Below are positions 1-7,256 of a DNA stretch of 32,463 nucleotides, piece after piece. The DNA lies in the NCBI GenBank assembly GCA_030018315.1, contig JASEGA010000023.1, positions 1 to 32,463 on the forward strand, read 5' to 3'. Under the pieces are notes generated by a model. The model was given only the letters and a program-made list of their open reading frames with translations. It was not told where the DNA came from and did no database searches. Both the position numbers and the translations under genes were made by a program. The first letter of the stretch is position 1. Each line of letters starts with the position of its first letter. The DNA is from a bacterium. GTDB lineage: Bacteria > Hydrothermota > UBA3073 > JACQXS01 > JAGMCI01.

Positions 1-112
1 TTCAGTAAATGGGAAGAAAAAACTTGCAAAGGCAAGAGATATAGAGTATAATATAGAACATGAGGACATTCTTGCTTAACAATAAAGAGGACATTCTACC
101 TTAACAGTAACA
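1..112 (+). mobile_element. Right end of an insertion sequence (partial, runs off the window)
   Basis: Two copies of GAGGACATT at 62-70 and 87-95 (25-bp period) are followed 17 nt later by an AGTAACA end at about 112. The right edge of the window carries the mirror image with the same 17-nt gap to a TGTTAC end. Paired internal repeats next to a TG...CA terminus are typical of IS ends bound by DDE transposases (IS21/IS481-like). The family is not determined because no transposase domain is in the window. Confidence 0.55.
2..79 (+). CDS. Possible C-terminal tail of the IS transposase (partial)
   Basis: An open frame enters from the left edge and codes for 25 residues rich in Lys, Glu and Asp, ending ...NIEHEDILA before a TAA inside the IS terminal repeat region. 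A transposase frame ending inside the terminal repeats would be normal for such an element. The piece is too short to identify, and another frame is also open at the edge (to about 51), so this is a weak call. Confidence 0.25.
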   Translation, partial: SVNGKKKLAKARDIEYNIEHEDILA

Positions 113-130
113 GTAGGAAATTAAAAGTTC

Positions 131-159
131 TTGACAATTGGATTACTAAGTTATAAAAT
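131..159 (+). promoter_or_regulatory. Promoter of rpmA
   Basis: A -35 TTGACA at 131-136 and a -10 TAAAAT at 154-159 are separated by 17 bp. The predicted transcript starts shortly before the AGGAGG ribosome binding site at 168-173. The promoter begins only 18 bp beyond the IS end, so rpmA has its own promoter even though an IS lies where rplU would be expected. Confidence 0.7.
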
Positions 160-178
160 AAAAAATTAGGAGGTTAAA

Positions 179-433
179 ATGGCACATAAAAAAGGATTGG
201 GTTCGTCAAAGAATGGTAGGGATAGTTGTCCAAAATATTTAGGTGTCAAAAGGTATGGTGGTGAATTTGTGCGCCCTGGCACTATTATTGTAAGGCAGCG
301 TGGCACCAGGATACATCCTGGTCTAAATGTAGGCAGGGGTGGTGATGACACCCTTTTTGCCACTACTACAGGGATAGTTGAGTTTAGAACTATCCGTGGT
401 GGCAGGAAGGCAGTTAATGTGATCCCTGCATAG
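179..433 (+). CDS. rpmA: Large-subunit ribosomal protein bL27
   Basis: This 84-residue protein starts [16 protein letters not shown] and contains the family core ([20 protein letters not shown], then [16 protein letters not shown]). bL27 sits near the peptidyl-transferase centre of the 50S subunit, with its basic N-terminus reaching the tRNA ends. Length and N-terminus are normal, and there is no Firmicutes-type cleaved leader before the start Met. The ATG follows AGGAGG with 5 nt spacing. The usual upstream partner rplU is not present; an IS end lies there instead. The frequent third partner, obg, is in this window but about 6 kb away on the other strand. Confidence 0.97.
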   Translation: MAHKKGLGSSKNGRDSCPKYLGVKRYGGEFVRPGTIIVRQRGTRIHPGLNVGRGGDDTLFATTTGIVEFRTIRGGRKAVNVIPA

Positions 434-509
434 AAGAAAGAGTTAAAAAAGAAAAAAGTACACATTGATACAGTTGAAAGACTAAAAATATAGATATACT
501 GGAGGTATT

Positions 510-869
510 GTGCCGAGAGTATACGAAAAAATCATATACAAAGGGCAAAAAGGAGAAATAGAAGTAAATACACTTATAAATTCAGGAGCTGACTTAACTA
601 TTTTAACTCAAGAAATAGTTGAAAAAATTGACCCAGAATATATTGGTGAATGCGATGTGGAAACAGCAGATGGGAGATGGTCAACCGCAAAACTATATAA
701 AGTAGGAATAAAAATTTACATCCTTAACAGGAAAATTAGAAAAACAATAGGCGAAGCGATACTCTTAACTCGTAAAAGTTATTCAATACTTGGCGTTGAA
801 ACTATGGAAAAATTACACATTATACCAGATGTGGAGACAGGAAGGGTAATTTTAAAAAATAATCGGTAG
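510..869 (+). CDS. Retropepsin-like aspartyl protease fold protein, catalytic Asp replaced by Asn
   Basis: This 119-residue protein has the single-domain clan AA layout: a strand-rich start, a flap-like middle, and an ILG-x-x-x-(M/L) motif (SILGVETMEKL) near the C-terminus. The active-site loop reads TLINSGADLTIL at residues 21-32, where retropepsins have D-[ST]-G-A, so the nucleophilic Asp is Asn24 (codon AAT). Such enzymes work as homodimers with one Asp from each chain, so this copy is probably non-catalytic or a binding protein. The start is GTG, 4 nt after GGAGG at 501-505. It ends 2 nt before the Fe-S subunit gene, implying co-transcription. The substrate is unknown. Confidence 0.7.
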   Translation: MPRVYEKIIYKGQKGEIEVNTLINSGADLTILTQEIVEKIDPEYIGECDVETADGRWSTAKLYKVGIKIYILNRKIRKTIGEAILLTRKSYSILGVETMEKLHIIPDVETGRVILKNNR

Positions 870-871
870 GA

Positions 872-1552
872 ATGGGTAAAGTATCTATATTTATAATGGG
901 CAAGCGCTATAATGTGCCAGAGGGCTCAACAATAATAACAGCACTTGAGTATGCAGGCTTTCAGCTCAAGCGAGGCTGTGGCTGTAGGGAAGGTTTTTGT
1001 GGTGCCTGTTCTACTGTATACAGGCTACCTGGCGATTATAAACTAAGGACTGGTCTAGCTTGTGGCACAGTAGTAGAGAAGGATATGCAACTTGTCCAAA
1101 TTCCATTTGTACCGGCAGAGAAGGTAATTTATGATATATCCAAACTTACGCCGAGTGTAGATGTATTTCAAAAATTATATCCAGAGGTGTTCAGGTGCTT
1201 ATCCTGTAATACTTGCACAAAGGCTTGTCCACAAAATATTGAAGTTATGGACTATATTCAGGCTATTATAAAGGGTGATATTGAGAAGGCGGCTGATATA
1301 TCATTTGATTGTATTATGTGTGGTCTATGTGCAATGCGTTGCCCGGCTGAGATAGTTCAATACCAAGTTGGCTTACTTGCACGCCGTCTATACGGTAAGT
1401 ATTTATCACCAAAAGGTGAATTCATAAAGACACGAGTTAAAGAAATTGAAGACCATAAGTATGACAAAGAACTTAGTGAGCTATCATCTATGAGTAAAGA
1501 TGAAGTTAGCAAACGGTATTATGCGCGGGATTTAGATTTTAAAATCACTTAG
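872..1552 (+). CDS. Fumarate reductase/succinate dehydrogenase-type iron-sulfur subunit
   Basis: This 226-residue protein has an N-terminal plant-type [2Fe-2S] domain with Cys38, Cys43, Cys46 and Cys64 (an extra Cys36 is adjacent). A dicluster ferredoxin domain follows, with Cys109/112/115/119-Pro and Cys147/150/153/157-Pro. Both C-terminal motifs are regular CxxCxxCxxxCP, predicting two [4Fe-4S] clusters rather than the [4Fe-4S] plus [3Fe-4S] pair of classical SdhB. It would pass electrons to or from the flavoprotein encoded 4 nt downstream. The last 60 residues are charged and unassigned. No SdhC/SdhD-like membrane anchor gene is nearby, so the electron donor or acceptor is unclear. Confidence 0.85.
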   Translation: MGKVSIFIMGKRYNVPEGSTIITALEYAGFQLKRGCGCREGFCGACSTVYRLPGDYKLRTGLACGTVVEKDMQLVQIPFVPAEKVIYDISKLTPSVDVFQKLYPEVFRCLSCNTCTKACPQNIEVMDYIQAIIKGDIEKAADISFDCIMCGLCAMRCPAEIVQYQVGLLARRLYGKYLSPKGEFIKTRVKEIEDHKYDKELSELSSMSKDEVSKRYYARDLDFKIT

Positions 1553-1556
1553 AACT

Positions 1557-3224
1557 ATGTATCCAGATTATATGCAGGAGTCGTTGAAGTTAGTTGAGCG
1601 CACACGTGCTGATAGGCTTAAGATTGCAAAGTCGGGTGAGAAAGTATTTAAGCCTATGACAGAGAAGGAGCGTGGTGAAGTTTTATCAAAATTTCATCCA
1701 GATTATAAAGAAGATGCAAGAAGAGAAGTAAGAGTAGGTCCAAATAAAGGTGATAAAATAACAACTGAGGTAGCTGATTTACTTGAGTCGCATTCAAGGA
1801 TAGACTCATCATTATTTGACTTAGCAAACCCAGCCTATGAGACAGATGTCTTAATAATAGGTGGTGGTGGTGCCGGCTGTGAGGCAGCATTGTTTGCAAG
1901 AAATGAGGGTGCAAATGTTATAATTTCAACCAAACTCAGGCTTGGTGATTCTAACTCAATGATGTCACAGGGTGGTATGCAGGCATCAGTAAATCCACAT
2001 GATTCACCAATTATCCATTACTTAGATGCTATGGGTGGCGGTCATTTTGATAATAAGCCAGATCTTGTAAGAGCACTTGTAACCGATGCTCCAATGATAG
2101 TAACCTGGCTTGAGGAGCTCGGTGTTATGTGGGATAAAGGTGCAGATGGCCACTATGTAACTAAAGCAGGTGGTGGCACCTCCAGGCGTAGGATGCTATC
2201 TGCAAGAGATTATACCGGAGCTACTATTATGCGAGTTCTTATGGATGAGGTAAAGAGCTACCCTGATGATATTAAGGTTATGGAATTTGCGCCCTGTGTA
2301 GAACTAATTATGGATGATAAGGGACAGGTAGCAGGTGGTGTCCTATACGACCTTGACACAGAAGAATATTCCTTAGTAAAGTCAAAAACAACAATCATAA
2401 CAACAGGTGGATTTGGCAGATTACACATAAAAGGCTTCCCGACAACCAACCATTATGGGGCGACAGCAGATGGCATTGTCATTGCGTATAGGGCGGGTGC
2501 AAAATTACTTTATATGGACTCAGTCCAGTACCATCCGACAGGTGCTGTGTATCCGGAGCAAATTCTTGGTTTCCTAGTAACTGAGGAAGTCCGTGGTCTT
2601 GGTGCTCAGCCCGTAAATAAGGTTGGCGAATTGTTTGTATTCCCACTTGAGCCAAGAGATATAGAGGCAGCTGCATTTATAAGGGAATGTCTTGAAAGAG
2701 ATAAAGGAATTAAGACTCATACTGGTAGAGTAGGAGTGTGGTTAGATTCGCCAATAATTGACATGTTGCATGGTGATGGCACAATCAAGCGCAACTTACC
2801 GGCTATGGTGCGTCAATTTAGCAGATTTGGTATTGATATAACCTGTGAGCCAATGCTTATATATCCGACTCTACATTACCAGAATGGTGGCATCGAGATA
2901 AACGAGCGCTGTGAAACTAATCTATCTAACCTTTATGTAGCAGGCGAGGCATCTGGTGGGGTTCATGGCAGGAATAGGCTAATGGGTAACTCTGTCCTTG
3001 ACTACAATGTATTTGGTCGTAGGGCAGGAATAAATGCGGGTCAGCGTTCAAAGCAAGTTAAACTTGGTAAACTAACTCTAAATCATATTAACCGGTATGA
3101 GGCTGAGCTAAAAAATGCAGGTATAAAGACCGATAGAATATCCCCAATATTATTACCAGACTATACCCCTAAAGAAGTCAAGGATCGTCAGCTGACAGCC
3201 CACTACGAAGGCACACTAAGATAA
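1557..3224 (+). CDS. Fumarate reductase/succinate dehydrogenase-type flavoprotein subunit
   Basis: This 555-residue FAD-dependent oxidoreductase has a roughly 95-residue extension before the Rossmann motif (GGGGAG at 102-107). Conserved family motifs follow: SMMSQGGMQAS near 134-144, YHPTG at 325-329, TEEVRGLGA at 342-350 with the active-site-type Arg, HYQNGGIEIN at 440-449, and GNSVLDYNVFGRRAG at 477-491. Only about 65 residues follow the last motif, so the C-terminal helical domain of typical SdhA/FrdA is mostly missing. The YHPTG and HY..GGI motifs favour a succinate/fumarate-type enzyme over aspartate oxidase or APS reductase. The start ATG lacks a clear Shine-Dalgarno; translation is probably coupled to the Fe-S gene 4 nt upstream. 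Confidence 0.85.
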   Translation: MYPDYMQESLKLVERTRADRLKIAKSGEKVFKPMTEKERGEVLSKFHPDYKEDARREVRVGPNKGDKITTEVADLLESHSRIDSSLFDLANPAYETDVLIIGGGGAGCEAALFARNEGANVIISTKLRLGDSNSMMSQGGMQASVNPHDSPIIHYLDAMGGGHFDNKPDLVRALVTDAPMIVTWLEELGVMWDKGADGHYVTKAGGGTSRRRMLSARDYTGATIMRVLMDEVKSYPDDIKVMEFAPCVELIMDDKGQVAGGVLYDLDTEEYSLVKSKTTIITTGGFGRLHIKGFPTTNHYGATADGIVIAYRAGAKLLYMDSVQYHPTGAVYPEQILGFLVTEEVRGLGAQPVNKVGELFVFPLEPRDIEAAAFIRECLERDKGIKTHTGRVGVWLDSPIIDMLHGDGTIKRNLPAMVRQFSRFGIDITCEPMLIYPTLHYQNGGIEINERCETNLSNLYVAGEASGGVHGRNRLMGNSVLDYNVFGRRAGINAGQRSKQVKLGKLTLNHINRYEAELKNAGIKTDRISPILLPDYTPKEVKDRQLTAHYEGTLR

Positions 3225-3253
3225 AAAATAAAAATCCCTATTAGTGTAGAGAT

Positions 3254-3775
3254 ATGACAGGTAAATTGTTTATGAATAAAGTTACTAATAGTGAGTATGA
3301 CCTATTACAGGAGTTCCTTGATATCCTTAATGCCCAAAATGTAAAATTCTGCATAATAGGTGGCTTAGCTGTCAATGCTTATGCTGAGCCTGTTGTTAGT
3401 CTAGACCTTGATGTAGTCATTTCTGCTAATCAGCTAGACGTTCTATTAAAGATACTTGGCAAGCGTTTTTCCATTACCAAAAAATCTCATAGTATAAATC
3501 TACGCACTAATAAGTCTGACCTCCGCATTCAACTTAAAACTGACCCAAGGTATCAGAAATTTCTCACTCATTCAAAAATTAAAACTGTTCTAGGTTATAA
3601 ATTACCTGTAGCCTGCATTGAAGATGTTTTACACAGCAAAATATGGGCATACAAGGATATAACTCGAAGGCCAAGTAAGCGCCAAAAAGACTTAGCAGAT
3701 ATTATGCGACTAATCGAAGTAAACCCAAAATTGTTAAAGTTATTACCAAATTCATTAAGAAAACAAGTAAAATAG
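3254..3775 (+). CDS. Nucleotidyltransferase-fold protein (AbiEii-like/DUF-type), solitary
   Basis: This 173-residue protein has the minimal nucleotidyltransferase signature IIGGLAVNAYAEPVVSLDLD near residues 36-55: a Gly-Gly turn followed by D-x-D metal ligands. The C-terminal half keeps the Lys-rich, Asp-containing segment KRQKDLADIMRLIE, common in AbiEii-like and related NTases. It starts 29 nt after the flavoprotein gene and may share its transcript. No AbiEi-type antitoxin or HEPN partner is adjacent, so a toxin-antitoxin role is not supported here. Its substrate is unknown. Confidence 0.65.
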   Translation: MTGKLFMNKVTNSEYDLLQEFLDILNAQNVKFCIIGGLAVNAYAEPVVSLDLDVVISANQLDVLLKILGKRFSITKKSHSINLRTNKSDLRIQLKTDPRYQKFLTHSKIKTVLGYKLPVACIEDVLHSKIWAYKDITRRPSKRQKDLADIMRLIEVNPKLLKLLPNSLRKQVK

Positions 3776-3851
3776 TTGCTCTTGCCAAAGTTCTATTAAG
3801 TATTGTGTCCCTATAGCTCTTACCCAGAGCTTTATCTACTTCTAACTAATT

Positions 3852-4703
3852 ATGAAAAATAGTATAAAAAAACACCGAGAGAGAATTCTTTGGGTAATAT
3901 TTATTTTTACAGTCGTTGTAGGAGTGGCTCATATAATTGGCAGTTCGAGTGGGATGAGTTTGGCCCCAGGTCTTTCATTAATTGATTTTTTCAAGCTTTT
4001 TTTACCAGTAGTATTGTTAATACTCCATGCTGTATGGACACTAACTTATTTTCGTGGTCTTGTTTTTATCTGCCTTGCTTTATTAACAGCGTTGATATTT
4101 GAAATGTTTGGTCTAAAATATGGCACTTTATTTGGTGGTCATTTTGTTTATCAGCTTAATAATAAATTAATATTTTTTAATATCCCTCTCTTAGTTCTAT
4201 TATATTGGGCAGTCTTTATTTACATAAGTTATAATATTGTTTCCTCTTTTCTCTTTTGGGTAGGTAAGTCTAAGCCCAATAAACATATAGGTGGTGCTAT
4301 CTTGTTACCTTTGTTGATATTCCTTGATGGGTTAGTTGTTGTATCTATTGACTTTTTCATGGAGCCACTACAAGTGAAAACTAGGAACTGGATTTGGTTA
4401 GCTGGCGGTCCTTACTATAATATACCACTTGGCAATTTTATTGGTTGGTTTATTGTAGCAACTATATCAACAGGTATATTTAGAGTATTTGAATATTTCT
4501 CTCCTCAAGAGCCTACTAAAATTGATAAGTCCATTTTTTTGATCCCAGTAGTTGGCTACGGGATGCTCTGTCTATCACTCCTTTATTTTGCCTTAAAAAT
4601 TCAATTACATGGTTTAGCGTTAATAGGCTTTTTTACTATGTTTCCAATAACAGTTGTTAACCTGATATTTTTTATAAAAGGAAGTATTGGTGTAAGATTA
4701 TGA
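3852..4703 (+). CDS. Carotenoid biosynthesis membrane protein, CruF-like
   Basis: This 283-residue polytopic membrane protein has about eight hydrophobic segments. The mid-protein region FEMFGLKYGTLFGGHFVY and the later SIDFFMEPL...NWIWLAGGPYYNIPLGNFIGWF (about residues 165-201) match the DUF422/CruF family, which hydrates bisanhydrobacterioruberin-type C50 or gamma-carotenoid ends. The E-x-x-G...G..F/Y.Y and D..xEP..W.W..G.YY..P..NF.GW residues are preserved. No phytoene synthase, desaturase or glycosyltransferase lies nearby, so the pathway is not shown here. The ATG at 3852 lacks a strong Shine-Dalgarno. Confidence 0.75.
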   Translation: MKNSIKKHRERILWVIFIFTVVVGVAHIIGSSSGMSLAPGLSLIDFFKLFLPVVLLILHAVWTLTYFRGLVFICLALLTALIFEMFGLKYGTLFGGHFVYQLNNKLIFFNIPLLVLLYWAVFIYISYNIVSSFLFWVGKSKPNKHIGGAILLPLLIFLDGLVVVSIDFFMEPLQVKTRNWIWLAGGPYYNIPLGNFIGWFIVATISTGIFRVFEYFSPQEPTKIDKSIFLIPVVGYGMLCLSLLYFALKIQLHGLALIGFFTMFPITVVNLIFFIKGSIGVRL

Positions 4704-4998
4704 AATATAAGAATTTATAGAGAACTGAGACCATCTTCCCCTACATTTCTGATCTTGCAATTTTTTCAAGGGAATAAAAGATTGTCCTTGCTCTAAAGCA
4801 GATATTCTAAGAAATATATTTTCAATTTTAAATTTTACTGTATCAACAACGCTGTGGTCTTGACTTGTAATCCGGAAACCATTACACATACTAAAATGTT
4901 TGTTAATATATCTCTCATTTTAACCTCTTACATATTTAAAGCATCGTCTTCTTTCCAATAATTCTACACATAAAGACTATCCCATAATTTTACTACAC
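4704..4998. other. Intergenic stretch between convergent genes
   Basis: No supportable gene lies here. A 63-codon frame on - (4698-4889) has no recognisable features and no ribosome binding site. The stretch follows the 3' end of the decayed methyltransferase and may contain more remnants of the same accessory island. Confidence 0.4.
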
Positions 4999-5713
4999 CT
5001 ACCTCAATTTACCAGGTAAAATGTTAGTTTGCTCTACTGATAAAAATTGAATCTTGGGAATACCCTTTTTACCGGGATGAAAGTATTCACCCGATGCTTC
5101 TTCAATCATTCCTTGTGTCGGTTTTTCTCTAAAAGTTATTAAAATGCCAAAAATCAGCACCTTGACAAAGCTTCTTTGCTGAATAAACATCTTTTGGCTC
5201 ACCATCTATTTCAAAATTAAATTTTATACCTTCTTTCTTTTCAATTTTCTTAAACCTTTTAAAAATTACATCAATAGCAAGATAAGTTATATCTATCCCT
5301 ATCCATCTCCTATTTAATCTTTCTGCGACTACAACTGCAGTGCCACAACCACAAAAGGGGTCTAAAACTAAACCTCCCTCATCACTACTCGCTTTTATTA
5401 TCCTTTCCAAAAGCTTCTCAGGCTTCTGAGTTGGATAGCCCATATATTCTTCCGAATTGCCCTTTTAGAGGAGGAATATATATCCAATCTTCAGGAAATT
5501 TTCCACCTTCTTTAAGTTTTACCGGTTCCCCTTAGGGTTGTTTTATTCTATCTGGATAAAATTGCCAAATCTTACTTTTACTATACTACAAGATAACTTC
5601 GTGAACCCTGTAAAGTTGTCTTTGTTTTGGAGCACTCGGTCTCGAATAACACCAAATTATTTCATTAAAATGTCTAAGTTGTCACCAAAATATAATTTAT
5701 TCTTCCAGTTCAT
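4999..5713 (-). pseudogene. Decayed site-specific DNA methyltransferase (N6-adenine/N4-cytosine class)
   Basis: Pieces of one methyltransferase appear in order on - in changing frames. A start MNWKNKLYFGDNLDIL at 5713 is stopped by TAA 18 codons later. IWCYSRPSAPKQRQLYRVHE then continues in another frame and runs into a stop after ...VIL. PVKLKEGG...DWIYIPPL follows near 5530-5465. The longest piece (5443-5129) holds YPTQKPEKLLERII and LDPFCGCGTA, the target-recognition/AdoMet motif I region. A last piece (to 4999) holds EKPTQGMIEEASGEYFHPGK and PKIQFLSVEQ. The DPPY/DPPF catalytic motif IV expected between pieces one and two is absent. Several frameshifts, stops and a deletion make this clearly non-functional. 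The start ATG directly follows the zincin gene stop. Confidence 0.8.
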
Positions 5714-5714
5714 A

Positions 5715-6146
5715 TCAAGATTCTCTAATTTCCAGCATTTTATTTATTCTTTCTTCACATTCAGAGTAGATAAAGTCACCTTCAGGAAAAGGTTTATTCA
5801 TTTCTTTTCTATCTTTAAACTCGTCTAAATCAAGCACTCTGTTAATGAACAAACTAATTCTAGCAGGATAGGAAAAGACAGATCTATTTTTTAGAACTTG
5901 TGGAGTTCCTTGATAAACACCAAATAGTTTCCTGCCCTTAAATTTATGTAATAAATCTGAACTCGGCCTATTTTCAACACAGATTTCAATATTGTCCAAT
6001 TTACTCAAAAATTCTTCTGGAATTGTCTTTAATGATGCTTTTACAAGTTCTTCAAATTTTTCTACTGTGAAGAAAATAGGTGACGGACTACCATTTTTAT
6101 CACTTATTTCTTGAATCTTCCTTACTTTTTTACCCCAGTACCTCAT
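5715..6146 (-). CDS. Zincin-like (Zincin_1/DUF1025-type) protein lacking its HExxH motif
   Basis: Residues 27-103 of this 143-residue frame (TVEKFEELVKASLKTIPEEF, LDNIEICVENRPSSD, FGVYQGTPQ, YPARISLFIN) follow the possible-zincin metallopeptidase family. That family continues into an HEIGHxFG zinc site and then SEEE. Here the position reads PEGDF (121-125) followed by IYSECEE, so both zinc His residues are gone while the flanking residues remain. The protein is probably catalytically dead or decaying. The first ~25 residues are not part of the family, and the true start may be nearer residue 25. It lies immediately upstream of the methyltransferase remnant on the same strand, as part of one eroding accessory unit. 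Confidence 0.65.
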   Translation of the reverse strand: MRYWGKKVRKIQEISDKNGSPSPIFFTVEKFEELVKASLKTIPEEFLSKLDNIEICVENRPSSDLLHKFKGRKLFGVYQGTPQVLKNRSVFSYPARISLFINRVLDLDEFKDRKEMNKPFPEGDFIYSECEERINKMLEIRES

Positions 6147-6235
6147 ATCTTCTTTTCCATTTTTCTTCTACTATATTCTAAATTTCTGCGAAATCAACTA
6201 CTTTCTTGACAGCAAATTTAACGAATAATAAATTA

Positions 6236-6263
6236 GATTCTTTGCTTTACTCAGAATGACAGG
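6236..6263. repeat. Dispersed repeat A, intergenic copy
   Basis: The segment GATTCTTTGCTTTACTCAG then AATGACAGG is a diverged copy of the repeat family built around GAGATTCTTCGC...CAGAATGACA found at several other sites. It lies between obg and the zincin gene, next to a short tandem-like run of ACAGATTAC/AAATTAC at about 6279-6300. Confidence 0.6.
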
Positions 6264-6296
6264 GATGGGTAGTATATACAGATTACAAATTACAGA

Positions 6297-7256
<960 letters not shown>

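Noticed and set aside
1557-3224. L-aspartate oxidase or APS reductase alpha subunit
   Set aside because: The YHPTG, HY..GGI and GNSVLDYNVFGRRAG motifs, with a 2Fe-2S/ferredoxin subunit gene upstream, fit fumarate/succinate-type enzymes better.
3254-3775. An AbiE-type toxin-antitoxin system
   Set aside because: Only the nucleotidyltransferase-like half is present; no AbiEi-like DNA-binding partner flanks it.
4698-4889. 63-codon frame on - as a gene
   Set aside because: It has no ribosome binding site, no protein-like pattern and no recognisable family, and it overlaps the 3' end of the CruF-like gene.
5538-5828. 96-codon frame on +
   Set aside because: It is antisense to the methyltransferase relic and zincin, whose minus-strand fragments have family motifs.
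6206-6234. A + strand TTGACA promoter
   Set aside because: No gene on + follows it; it points into the 3' end of obg, so it is probably chance in AT-rich DNA.
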